DNA from: a virus
Virus record (IMG/VR): IMGVR_UViG_3300031673_000301
Location: 1 to 32,337 of that record
Strand: one strand, 5' to 3'
DNA: 32,337 nucleotides
In this document: positions 14,684-23,068 of the stretch, in pieces
Layout: every line of letters begins with the position of its first letter
Numbering within the stretch: the stretch's first letter is position 1
Translations under genes and position numbers: made by a program
Notes under the pieces: model-generated
Database searches by the model: none
Told to the model about the DNA's origin: nothing
What the model saw: the letters and a program-made list of their open reading frames with translations, nothing else

Positions 14684-14886
14684 CTTCCACGGTTGCAGCT
14701 GGGGGCATAGAAAAAGTAATATATGGGATTGAGGGTGTTATAATTCAGTTAGTGCAAATACTTATGGATTATTCATCATTACCGGATTATAGGACTATGA
14801 AACTACATCAGATACGATTTTTTTATAAACCACTTATTCCAGGTTTGAAAAAATGTCAGAAGGATATGAGGAAAAATGGCGAGTAG
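14264..14886 (+). CDS. Tail assembly chaperone, -1 frameshift fusion (gpGT-like)
   Basis: If ribosomes slip -1 on T TTT TTA (14668-14674), the product is 207 aa: the first 137 residues of the short chaperone plus 70 more. The -1 frame is open from 14674 to the TAG at 14884-14886 and has no start codon of its own with a ribosome site. It contains PDYRTMKLHQIRFFYKPLIPGLKK, of the type seen in the downstream halves of Mu- and P2-like chaperones. The end overlaps the tape measure start. In lambda, P2 and Mu relatives both forms are needed at a set ratio. The slip is inferred; the site and open frame are seen directly. Confidence 0.8.
14668..14706 (+). promoter_or_regulatory. -1 programmed frameshift site with possible stem-loop
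   Basis: The heptamer T TTT TTA (14668-14674) is in register with zero-frame codons TTT and TTA, matching X XXY YYZ. Eight nt downstream, GCTTCC (14683-14688) can pair with GGGGGC (14701-14706), using two G-U pairs and a 12-nt loop. That is the usual distance for a stimulatory structure. Confidence 0.75.
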
Positions 14887-16591
14887 ATTTTCCTTAGAAG
14901 CGGTTTTTCGTGCCGTAGATAAATTCTCCTCTCCCATGAAAAAAATTACAAGTTCAACGAATAAATTTACAAGTTCATTAAAAAAAGATTTTGCCAAGGC
15001 ACAGAGACAAGTTGCTAATTTCGGACAGAATCTTAAAAGACATGCATGGATTGGAGCAACCGCAGTAATAGCTGGAATAGCCTATATGGTCAAAGAAGGC
15101 GTTCAATTAGCAAGTGATTTGTATGAAGTTCAAAATGTTGTCGATACTACATTTAGGGAATCGTCAAAAGTTATTGATAAATGGTCTCAAAGTGCCATAA
15201 GTGATTTTGGATTATCTGAATTACAGGCTAAAAAGTTTACAGGTTCATTAGGGGCAGCATTAAAATCCTCTGGAATTACAGGTGATGAAATTGTTAATTT
15301 ATCAACTGATCTTGTAGGTTTATCCGGTGATTTTGCATCATTTTACAATTTGCCTGTAGAAGAGGCTTTTGAAAAAATAAGATCTGGTATTATGGGACAA
15401 TCAAAACCATTACGTGATTTAGGTATAAATATGAGTGTTGCTAATTTAGAAGCTTATGCACTTTCAAAGGGAATGCAAAAACAATTTAAGGATATGAGTC
15501 AAGGTGAGCAAACTATGTTAAGATACAATTATTTGATGAGTGTATCAAATGACGCGCAAGGTGATTTTGCAAAAACATTATCTACTAGTTTAGCAAATCA
15601 AACAAGAGTATTACAAACAAAGTTTTCTCAAAAATTGGCAGGAGCTATGCAAAAACTAATACCAATACTTATAAAGGTAATGGAAGGTTTTAATAATTTT
15701 CTTGACACATTAGATACCGACGCTATCGCAAATTTTGTAGTGATTGTATTTAATGGGATAAAAAAAGGTATCGATATATTTATTTCATTCATAAAGTTTT
15801 TAAAACCATTTGCACCAATTATTTTTGGTATAGTCGCTGCTTTTGCAGCATATAAAGCGATTATGATTTTAGCTGCTATCGCACAAGGTATTTTAAACAT
15901 AGTAATGTTAGCTAATCCTATAGGATTGTTAATCATAGCTATAGGTGTTTTAATAGGATTAACAATCATAATAGTTCAGAATTGGGATAAAATTACAGGT
16001 GCATTAAAAAAAGGTTGGAATGCAATTAAAAAAACTGGGAAAGCATTATGGGACAATCTTATAAAAGGACTTCAAAAAGCAGGTGATTGGATATCTAAAA
16101 ACTTTGATAAGTTTTCTTTATTACTAGGGCCGATTGGTTTTCTTGTTTCAATCGTTCAAGAACTTGGAAAAAGTTGGGATGATATAACTAATCTTTTTAA
16201 AAAAGGTGATATTTTAGGTGGTATACTTGCAATAGGACGCGCTATGCTTTCCGGATTACTTGCACCAATTCAAGGATTTTTGGAATTAGTATCAAATATT
16301 CCAGGGCTTGGAGATATAGCCAAGGGTGCCGCCGAAAAAATTAGACAGATACGGGAAGGCTTGACAGAGTTTGAAATTAAAAAACCTGAAGGTGAAGGAA
16401 AAGAAGTATCAGTTGCACCTATTACCCAGGGAGAAAGATCAGCTACAATAATGAGTGAAGAAAAAACAACCGGTGAGTTGATAATAAAAGATGAAACTGG
16501 AAGAGCTTTATTAAGTAAGGGGAAAGGAAATAAAAAACCAGGATATAAAATCAGACTTCAAACTTCATCATCTTTTACAGGTGCTAGCTAA
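14876..16591 (+). CDS. Tail tape measure protein
   Basis: 571 aa. It sets tail length and is ejected with DNA. The N-terminal coiled region (KKITSSTNKFTSSLKKDFAKAQRQVANFGQNLKRH) is followed by a TP901-type tape measure core: VQLASDLYEVQNVVDTTF, ELQAKKFTGSLGAALKSSGI and GQSKPLRDLGINMSVANLEAYALSKG. A long hydrophobic centre (about residues 310-370) could insert in membrane. Using the usual rule of about 0.15 nm per residue, the tail would be near 85 nm, short for a myovirus. The start lies inside the frameshifted chaperone frame. The ribosome site (GGATATGAGG) is modest. Confidence 0.92.
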   Translation: MASRFSLEAVFRAVDKFSSPMKKITSSTNKFTSSLKKDFAKAQRQVANFGQNLKRHAWIGATAVIAGIAYMVKEGVQLASDLYEVQNVVDTTFRESSKVIDKWSQSAISDFGLSELQAKKFTGSLGAALKSSGITGDEIVNLSTDLVGLSGDFASFYNLPVEEAFEKIRSGIMGQSKPLRDLGINMSVANLEAYALSKGMQKQFKDMSQGEQTMLRYNYLMSVSNDAQGDFAKTLSTSLANQTRVLQTKFSQKLAGAMQKLIPILIKVMEGFNNFLDTLDTDAIANFVVIVFNGIKKGIDIFISFIKFLKPFAPIIFGIVAAFAAYKAIMILAAIAQGILNIVMLANPIGLLIIAIGVLIGLTIIIVQNWDKITGALKKGWNAIKKTGKALWDNLIKGLQKAGDWISKNFDKFSLLLGPIGFLVSIVQELGKSWDDITNLFKKGDILGGILAIGRAMLSGLLAPIQGFLELVSNIPGLGDIAKGAAEKIRQIREGLTEFEIKKPEGEGKEVSVAPITQGERSATIMSEEKTTGELIIKDETGRALLSKGKGNKKPGYKIRLQTSSSFTGAS

Positions 16592-17808
16592 TGCCTTGGC
16601 AAGAAAGGATACAAACAGCAATTTATATCTCACCTTCTGGAATTCGTTTTGAGTTTCAATATGAAAATGTCAGTATGGATGTAGATAAAAAAACAGGTGA
16701 GTTCAATTTTCCTGAAATTGATGGTATCTATATTCAAGATTTGGGAATATCAGGTAGAAATTTTCCATTTATAATATTTTTTTCAGGTGATGATTATGAT
16801 ATTGTTGCAGATGCTTTTTTTTCTGCATTAGAAGAAAGAGGAGTAGGAACACTAGAACATCCTAAATATGGTACAAGGAAAGTAATTCCCACAGGAACTA
16901 TAAGCCGAAGAGATGATCTTGTAACAGCTGCAAATCAAGCCGCCTTCAATGTTTCTTTTAGAGAGACAATCGAAAATATTACTTTTCCTTTTTCCGGACT
17001 CAATCAGAAGGGTGATATAAAAACAAGTTTAGATGGTCTTAATTTCAATACGTCTGCACAATATTCTGGTAGTATCGTACCGAAAACAGAAAGTGAAAAT
17101 GCAATATTGCAAGCGGATTTACTTGATAAAAAAACAGCTATAGTACAACTACTTGAAAATATTACACAGTTAAATGAGGACATAGATAATGCATTTAAAA
17201 CTATATCAGATTCGTTCGACGATAATATTATAAATATTTTAATTGATCCTGGTGGAGTTGCCGATCAATTTATAACTTTAATAAATACACCAGCTAATGT
17301 TGTAATTTCATCGGTAACTATGATAGAGGGTTACGGTAATGCTATTAGTACTGTTATAGGTGCTATAATTGATACACCTGGTAAGTTTTATAATTCATTA
17401 TTAAGTATTGCAAGTCTTTTCGGTGCCCTTAATTTTTCTATGACTAATTCTGAGTTTTTATTTCGACCACAGGCTTTAAATGCTGCCGATTCTGTAATTG
17501 AAATACAAAGTACTATTTCTTTGTGGATAGATGAAAAGATAACTGAATTGGAAATTGCAGATACCGGAGAAGCTTATGATTCTATGATTGAATTGTATAG
17601 TAAAACTATCGCTTATTTAATACAATTATCTTTTGATTTGCCTAAGGAAATATTTTTAACTTTATCAGAAGACAAAAATATAATAGAGTTAGTATCTGAA
17701 TTATATAATAATATCGATAAAATAGATTTTTTTATTGAAACTAATGATTTAATAATAGATGAAATAGAAATACTTCCCGTGGGAAAACGGATAGTATATT
17801 ATGAATAG
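16591..17808 (+). CDS. DNA circulation/baseplate protein, Mu gpN-like
   Basis: 405 aa. The N-terminal domain (MPWQERIQTAIYISPSGIRFEFQYENVSMD, DGIYIQDLGISGRNFPFIIFFSGDDYD, GTLEHPKYG, FNVSFRETI, to about residue 130) matches the DNA circulation family of Mu gpN, a tail hub-proximal component. The rest is a helical region without a recognised domain. The ATG overlaps the tape measure stop (TAATG) and the end overlaps the next gene by 8 nt. The family name is historical; a structural role between tube and hub is the more likely one. Confidence 0.85.
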   Translation: MPWQERIQTAIYISPSGIRFEFQYENVSMDVDKKTGEFNFPEIDGIYIQDLGISGRNFPFIIFFSGDDYDIVADAFFSALEERGVGTLEHPKYGTRKVIPTGTISRRDDLVTAANQAAFNVSFRETIENITFPFSGLNQKGDIKTSLDGLNFNTSAQYSGSIVPKTESENAILQADLLDKKTAIVQLLENITQLNEDIDNAFKTISDSFDDNIINILIDPGGVADQFITLINTPANVVISSVTMIEGYGNAISTVIGAIIDTPGKFYNSLLSIASLFGALNFSMTNSEFLFRPQALNAADSVIEIQSTISLWIDEKITELEIADTGEAYDSMIELYSKTIAYLIQLSFDLPKEIFLTLSEDKNIIELVSELYNNIDKIDFFIETNDLIIDEIEILPVGKRIVYYE

Positions 17809-19084
17809 AACATATACAGTACAAAAAAATGATGTATTAGCTAAAATATCTACAAAGTTTTATGGGGTACCTAATAAATATAATCTTATTGTTAACGCAA
17901 ATCCTCAATTATTAGGTAGGGGAAAAGCATTAGATGGTACTCCGTTAATTAATAAAGGTGATATTTTAATTATTCCAGATGAAACTGAAAATATAATAAA
18001 TCAAACACAAAAAGAAAAAATACCTGAAAAAGTAAAAAGTGTTTCCGATAATGCTATTTCAATTTTAATTGATAATACTTTATTTTCTTTCTGGACTGAG
18101 TATTCTATAACTTTTGAAATTGACACTTTTGATACGTTTTCTTTTTCGGCGCCTTTTGATAGCGATTTACAAATCTATCGGGAAGCTTTCAGGCCATTTA
18201 ATTATAAACCTGTTGCAATTTATTATGGACAGGATTTAATTTTTACGGGTGTTTTATTGGCAGATGAAACAACCCTTGAACCTGATGAAAAAAGTATATC
18301 GATAGTTGGATACTCTAAACCTGGAATATTAAATGATTGCCATATGCCTATTTCAAGTTTTCCTTTAGAGTTTAATAATCAGACATTAAAACAGATTTCA
18401 CCTATAGTCTGTAAACCATATGGAATTATATCAAGTTTTTTATCTCCTGTCGGAAATCCATTTGAGAAAGTTTCTATTGATATCGAAACAGATATTTTTT
18501 CATTTCTTTCAGGACTTGCAGAACAAAGAGGATTATTGATTTCCAATAATGTAAAAGGTGAATTGATTTATTATAAATCACAAACAGGAAATTCTGTTGC
18601 ATCTTTTAAACAAGGTGAATTGCCTTTTATGTCATGTAGTAATAGTTTTGATTATCAATCTTTTTATTCTCATATAACAGGAATTACACAGACAACAGAA
18701 GAAAAAAAATCTGCAAGCTATACATACATAAATAATTATTTAGTGAAAAAAGGAATTATGAGATGTTTTAATTTTATAGCCGAAGATACAAAAGATTCTG
18801 AAATTAAACAGGCTACGTTATCTATGGCTGGCCGTATGTTTGGAGAATCTGCATCGTACGAATTAACAATACAAGGACATCGTGACAAAGATGGAAATCT
18901 ATTAAAAAAAAATACTATCGTTTCTGTATTATCTCCAGGTGCTATGATTTATAGAGAAACTAATTTTTTGATAAAATCGTTGACCATGTCTAGAAATAAC
19001 GAAGGCGATATAACAGAAATGGAACTTGTTTTACCTGGGAGTTATTCAGGGCGGATACCGGAGGTTTTCCCATGGGAAGAATAG
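17801..19084 (+). CDS. Baseplate hub protein, LysM fused to Mu gpP/P2 gpD-like domain
   Basis: 427 aa. Residues about 4-60 are a LysM domain (YTVQKNDVLAKISTKFYGVPNKYNLIVNANPQL, then INKGDILIIPDE). The remainder is a hub protein of the gpP/late control D type with ISILIDNTLFSFWTEYSITFEIDTFDTFSFSAPFDSD and LIFTGVLL. A PISSFPLEFNNQTLKQISPIVCKPYGI stretch and a closing beta domain (NTIVSVLSPGAMIYRETNFLIKSLTMSRNNEGDITEMELVLPG) follow. In P2 the LysM-like gpX and hub gpD are separate genes; here they form one protein. The gene overlaps both neighbours, and the spike gene begins inside its last codons. Confidence 0.88.
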   Translation: MNRTYTVQKNDVLAKISTKFYGVPNKYNLIVNANPQLLGRGKALDGTPLINKGDILIIPDETENIINQTQKEKIPEKVKSVSDNAISILIDNTLFSFWTEYSITFEIDTFDTFSFSAPFDSDLQIYREAFRPFNYKPVAIYYGQDLIFTGVLLADETTLEPDEKSISIVGYSKPGILNDCHMPISSFPLEFNNQTLKQISPIVCKPYGIISSFLSPVGNPFEKVSIDIETDIFSFLSGLAEQRGLLISNNVKGELIYYKSQTGNSVASFKQGELPFMSCSNSFDYQSFYSHITGITQTTEEKKSASYTYINNYLVKKGIMRCFNFIAEDTKDSEIKQATLSMAGRMFGESASYELTIQGHRDKDGNLLKKNTIVSVLSPGAMIYRETNFLIKSLTMSRNNEGDITEMELVLPGSYSGRIPEVFPWEE

Positions 19085-19575
19085 CGCGATGGATTAGATC
19101 ACAAATAGATAAATATATAATAGGTGTAGTGGAAAGTAGATTAAATACTACTATACAAGCGTTTTTATATGGTTCACCAGGGGATGATTCGCCACCTCTT
19201 CCGGAAGACCGAGTCTTAATAATTAAAATAGATGGTTCTGGAAAATATGCTATTGCGGGAACTTTAGTATTATCACAGGGTGCAGAACCTGGAGAGAAGA
19301 AACTTTATAGTCGCGATAATGAAGGTAATTTAAAAAGCTTGATTTATTTAAAAAATGATGGTACTATGGAACTTAACGGAAATACTGATTTTGCAGTTAG
19401 ATTTACAATATTGGAAAGTGGGTTTAATCAATTGAAAGATGATTTTAATGCAACACTTTTACACGTTCATCCGGTAACAACAGCACCTGGGTCGACTGGA
19501 CCACCTACTCCACTTATCACTCCAAGTACTGCAAATATTGCAGGGGCAAAAATTGAGGAAATAAAAGTATCGTGA
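19072..19575 (+). CDS. Baseplate spike protein, Mu gp45-like
   Basis: 167 aa. It forms the trimeric needle at the tail tip that punctures the outer membrane. The amphipathic N-terminus is followed by an OB-like strand-rich part (EDRVLIIKIDGSGKYAIAGTLVLSQG) and then a beta-helix region. The C-terminal end carries HVHP (His131, His133) and a Gly/Pro-rich apex (GSTGPPTP), the iron-binding HxH tip of gp45/gpV spikes. Such a spike is characteristic of phages that cross an outer membrane. GGAGG lies 7 nt before the ATG. Confidence 0.88.
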   Translation: MGRIARWIRSQIDKYIIGVVESRLNTTIQAFLYGSPGDDSPPLPEDRVLIIKIDGSGKYAIAGTLVLSQGAEPGEKKLYSRDNEGNLKSLIYLKNDGTMELNGNTDFAVRFTILESGFNQLKDDFNATLLHVHPVTTAPGSTGPPTPLITPSTANIAGAKIEEIKVS

Positions 19576-20042
19576 ACAATAGAGGTGATGTTTTAATATT
19601 TTCTACTCTTGATGGTGCTGATATAGATATTGAAAATGGTATAGTTAAAATGACAGAAGGATTTGAAACGGCTGTTTATCTTTCTCTATTAGGTGGTAAT
19701 GCAGAAGATGACGGAACACTTGCAACGAAAAAAAAAGAATGGTGGGGAAATAAATTAGAAAGTAATAATCCTGAAAAAAAATTGACAAGTAGATTTAATA
19801 ATATAATAACCGGTTTACCTGCAACACCTGCCAATTTAAAAAAAATAGACGAGGCTGCAAAGCAGGATTTATCATGGTTTATTTCTGAAAAGATAGTCGA
19901 TAAACTAGAAATAGATTCGAATTTATCTAATAAAAATAGATTAGATATTAAGATAATACTTTGGAAAGATAAAGAAAAATTATGTGAAACAAAATATTCT
20001 ATAAATTGGGAAGGTCAGTCAAGGAATGGAAATAAACTTTAG
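19572..20042 (+). CDS. Baseplate protein, Mu gp46 family
   Basis: 156 aa. The family signature is DVLIFSTLDGADIDIENGIVKMTEGFETAVYLSLLGGNAEDDG, then KKEWWGNKL and LTSRFNNIITGLPATPANLKKIDEAAKQDLSWFI. It is a wedge component connecting hub and baseplate J. It starts with GTG overlapping the spike stop (GTGA) and overlaps the next small gene. Confidence 0.88.
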   Translation: MNNRGDVLIFSTLDGADIDIENGIVKMTEGFETAVYLSLLGGNAEDDGTLATKKKEWWGNKLESNNPEKKLTSRFNNIITGLPATPANLKKIDEAAKQDLSWFISEKIVDKLEIDSNLSNKNRLDIKIILWKDKEKLCETKYSINWEGQSRNGNKL

Positions 20043-20256
20043 GTGGGAAAGTTGTTGCGATAAAAAATTGATCAATATTTATGTTGGTAGAGTTTTTTTA
20101 GGAAGGATTATTATTAATGAACATAAATTCGTATGTTTATTTGATATGCTTTCTTTAAGATTTGTAATTTGTAAAACTCTTAATGAAGCTGAGATTTATA
20201 TTGAATCTAAATTAACGAATTGGATTAATGATATGATGGAAGGTGTAAAAAAATGA
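20026..20256 (+). CDS. Small uncharacterised protein in the baseplate operon
   Basis: 76 aa, not recognised. It is hydrophobic at the centre (NIYVGRVFLGRIIINEHKFVCLFDMLSLRFVICKTL) with a helical C-terminus, four Cys and no clear TM helix. It starts inside the gp46-like gene, with AAGGA directly adjacent to the ATG, and ends in an ATGA overlap with baseplate J. Coupling argues that it is translated. It has no counterpart between gp46 and gp47 in Mu. Confidence 0.55.
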   Translation: MEINFRWESCCDKKLINIYVGRVFLGRIIINEHKFVCLFDMLSLRFVICKTLNEAEIYIESKLTNWINDMMEGVKK

Positions 20257-21458
20257 ATCTTGAAAATAAAACAGTTTCGGAAATAAATCAACTTATTATA
20301 GATCAATTAGAAGCTGCCTTTAATCAGCTTATTCCAATTTTACCTAAAAACTTTTGTAGAGTATTAGCAAAGATTTTATCAGGTGTTTTTATAATTTTAT
20401 ATAAAAGTTCACAGTGGATTTTCCTACAAATATTTGTATCGACAGCATCTTTTAAGGAGGTGACAATCTACGGAAAAAAAATAACTCCACTTACAGAATG
20501 GGGAAAACTTATAGGTGTTGGAACTCCTTTTCCTTCCCTTCAGGCAAGGTTACAGATTAAAATATTCGTTAATAATTTAGGTGAAACTTTACCATCAGGT
20601 ACTCAATTTTTATCTACAATAAATGGTTTAATTTATATTACTCAACAGGATTATTTATTAGATTTGGCTATTTTTTATATTGATGTTATTTGTACTACCG
20701 GAGGGATAGCCGGAAATTTAGAGGTTGGGCAAATAGTTTCTGTTGTTAATACTTTAGGATATATAGAAAATGACGGTGAGGTTTTTTTTATAATTCAATC
20801 GGGAACTGATTCTGAAAGTGAAGAGCAATACAGGCAGAGAGTTGTAGAAAGATTTCAACTACAACCTCAGGGTGGCGCCCTGGCTGATTATCGTATATGG
20901 TCACAGGATGCACCAGGGGTTTACCAGACGTTTATTTATACAGGAGATATTCCAGGTCATGTTTTAATTTATGTTGCAGGTGATCCAGAAATCTATCCCT
21001 TTAGATATCCAACACCTGGCTTATTGATAAATGTTGGTAATGTATGTACTTATAATCCTATTACCGGATTCGCAACAAGAAAACCAGTGACGGCTATAAT
21101 AGATCCAGCTGGAGATGGAAGCTATGGAAATGTTTTACCGATTGATGTTATTTTTTTTGATGTTATTATTTATAATTTAGTTGCAGATGATTTAATTTAT
21201 ATAAAAAGTTTAATACAACAGGCAATTGGTGATTTTATATTTTCAAGAGAACCGTATATTTTAGGTTTATCAATTTTGCCTAAAAAAGAAAAAATATCTC
21301 AATCGGCTTTAGTTGGTATAGTTTATGATATTGTTAATGCTAATAATGCAAGTTTTACTTCTGCTAGTTTATTATTTTCCGGCTTACCAACAGAATCTTA
21401 TATTTTAGGTGAAGGTCAACTTGCTGTTTTAAATTTATTGACATATGTGAGTAGTTAA
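20253..21458 (+). CDS. Baseplate J-like protein, Mu gp47 family
   Basis: 401 aa; the wedge protein of contractile baseplates. Diagnostic stretches are an N-terminal helical part, LSGVFIILYKSSQWIFLQIFVSTAS, and GTPFPSLQARLQIKI. QIVSVVNTLGYIENDG, SESEEQYRQRVVERFQLQPQGGALADYRIWSQDAPGV and a C-terminal YNLVADDLIYIKSLIQQAIGDFI follow. The Y..R...R...PQGG.L.DY..W pattern is the family hallmark. The ATG overlaps the previous stop (ATGA) and the end overlaps the next ATG (TAATG). Confidence 0.93.
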   Translation: MNLENKTVSEINQLIIDQLEAAFNQLIPILPKNFCRVLAKILSGVFIILYKSSQWIFLQIFVSTASFKEVTIYGKKITPLTEWGKLIGVGTPFPSLQARLQIKIFVNNLGETLPSGTQFLSTINGLIYITQQDYLLDLAIFYIDVICTTGGIAGNLEVGQIVSVVNTLGYIENDGEVFFIIQSGTDSESEEQYRQRVVERFQLQPQGGALADYRIWSQDAPGVYQTFIYTGDIPGHVLIYVAGDPEIYPFRYPTPGLLINVGNVCTYNPITGFATRKPVTAIIDPAGDGSYGNVLPIDVIFFDVIIYNLVADDLIYIKSLIQQAIGDFIFSREPYILGLSILPKKEKISQSALVGIVYDIVNANNASFTSASLLFSGLPTESYILGEGQLAVLNLLTYVSS

Positions 21459-22249
21459 TGGCGTTTAATGAAAGATTTTTTAAAATAATTAAATATCTCT
21501 TGCCTAAAAGTAAATCGTTTAAAATCTATATTGAAAAAAAATTAAGTAATTTTTTCAAGGCTCTAACTTGTATACCAGATGATTTTAGAAAATATTTAGA
21601 TGAGATTTATTTAGATATTTTTCCAAAAACTACAAGGCAATTGGATGAATGGAAAAATGAGTTCGGTTTGTTTTTTTTCCCACCGTATGAAAATGAACAA
21701 AGAGAAACAATTGACGGAGAATGGAAAGCTAAAGGAGGACAGGGAAAAGATTATATTCAACAGGTTTTAAGGGATGCTGGATTCGACGTTTATGTTCATG
21801 AAAATATACCTCCGGTTGATCCTGATATTTTTTTAACTTCAATTGCTTCTATGGTATGTGGTGGATTTAATGCATATGCTGGCCGCCTGGATGCATATGC
21901 TGGTTTAACAGGTGGGGAATTACTCGTAAATGGTCCCATATATACTAATATTATTGATATAGCATCATCTGCTGGAAATATAAATATGAGTTGCGGAAAT
22001 TTGAAAGCTTGTTGCAGATATTTTGAAAAAATGGAAATAGTTGATAAAACTTACACTATAACTAATGATCCTGATTATTGGGGTTATTTTTTCTTTATCG
22101 GAGGACAGGCTACAAGGAATATAAATCATGAACTTGAAACTATTGATTTTGCTTTAATTCCATCCGGAAGAAAAGAGGAGTTTAAAAGATTGGTTTTGAA
22201 ATTAAAACCTGCTCAAACGTGGGTAGGATTGATTGTAACCTATACATAA
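21458..22249 (+). CDS. Baseplate/tail protein, Mu gp48-like (DUF2313)
   Basis: 263 aa. The N-terminal region (LTCIPDDFRKYLDEIYLDIFPKTTRQLDEWKNEFGL and GQGKDYIQQVLRDAGFDVYVHEN) is typical of the gp48/YmfQ family that links baseplate to fibre. The middle has a short repeat NAYAGRL/DAYAGLT, encoded by a 13-bp direct repeat (21870-21882 and 21891-21903). The C-terminus ends with LKLKPAQTWVGLIVTYT, another family feature. Confidence 0.85.
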   Translation: MAFNERFFKIIKYLLPKSKSFKIYIEKKLSNFFKALTCIPDDFRKYLDEIYLDIFPKTTRQLDEWKNEFGLFFFPPYENEQRETIDGEWKAKGGQGKDYIQQVLRDAGFDVYVHENIPPVDPDIFLTSIASMVCGGFNAYAGRLDAYAGLTGGELLVNGPIYTNIIDIASSAGNINMSCGNLKACCRYFEKMEIVDKTYTITNDPDYWGYFFFIGGQATRNINHELETIDFALIPSGRKEEFKRLVLKLKPAQTWVGLIVTYT

Positions 22250-22260
22250 GGAGTGAAAAC

Positions 22261-23055
22261 ATGTTAAATATATTATCTACTTTTATACATCAAGATGGAG
22301 TTCCTTTTCCCAATACTAAGGCAATAAACTCTACCGGGCCATTTACCACAGATGGAACTGAGTTTATCGCTGCTTTGGTTAATGATTTTAATTTTGGTGT
22401 TTTACAATCCTTACTTGCCTATACAGGACAGACACCAAATGGAATTGTAGAAAGTCCTGCTAATAGTCAATTTTTAGAGGGATTGAGAAGGGCTTTTTCA
22501 TACCCGGGAGAAGTTTTTGCGGCTGCTTTCAATCAAGATCCTGCTATCCTTGGCATAAGGGCGTTAAAATTGACAGGTCAGGGAATTTTAAGGGTAAATT
22601 ATCCGTTATTAGATAACGCGGTTTATGTTGGTGATGGAAATAATGGTACTGCACCTGCTTTTTATCATAGTGATGATGCTGCTGGAACGATAAGAAATAT
22701 AACTGGAATATATTTAAAATTACCGGATGCAAGAGGTAGAGTAATAAGAGGACTTGACCTTGCCGCTATAGTAGATCCTCAGGGAGCAAGCAGGCGACTT
22801 GGGGGATCTCAAGGATTTGCAATTGAAGATTTTTCAGGTAGTTTTATTTATAGAAATCCAACCACAGGCGGCACCCTATTGACTGCTTTAGGAGTTTTTA
22901 GTCTTGGAAGTCCTGGGCCATTATTTGCGCCTTTAGCCACAACAGGAGGGGCAGTTGTATCGGGTACTATGAATTTTGATGCTTCAGGGGATGCAGTGAC
23001 AAGCACTGAGACACGTATGACTAATATAGCGTTTGATTATTTTATCAGATATTAA
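22261..23055 (+). CDS. Tail fibre protein with phage tail-collar domain
   Basis: 264 aa, short for a fibre. The collar domain in the second half has YLKLPDARGRVIRGLDL, GASRRLGGSQGFAIEDFSG and the terminal TETRMTNIAFDYFIRY, matching the DxRGRxxRG and ETRxxNxAxxYxI hallmarks. It recognises host surface structures or caps the fibre end. The start was taken at ATG 22261, which has AAGGAG 7 nt upstream; the frame is open further upstream but without a ribosome site. It is the only clear receptor-binding candidate in the tail module. Confidence 0.88.
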   Translation: MLNILSTFIHQDGVPFPNTKAINSTGPFTTDGTEFIAALVNDFNFGVLQSLLAYTGQTPNGIVESPANSQFLEGLRRAFSYPGEVFAAAFNQDPAILGIRALKLTGQGILRVNYPLLDNAVYVGDGNNGTAPAFYHSDDAAGTIRNITGIYLKLPDARGRVIRGLDLAAIVDPQGASRRLGGSQGFAIEDFSGSFIYRNPTTGGTLLTALGVFSLGSPGPLFAPLATTGGAVVSGTMNFDASGDAVTSTETRMTNIAFDYFIRY

Positions 23056-23068
23056 AAGGAGAATTAAG

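Noticed and set aside
22261-23055. Diversity-generating variable region in the fibre gene
   Set aside because: No reverse transcriptase, template repeat or duplicated segment is visible in the window.
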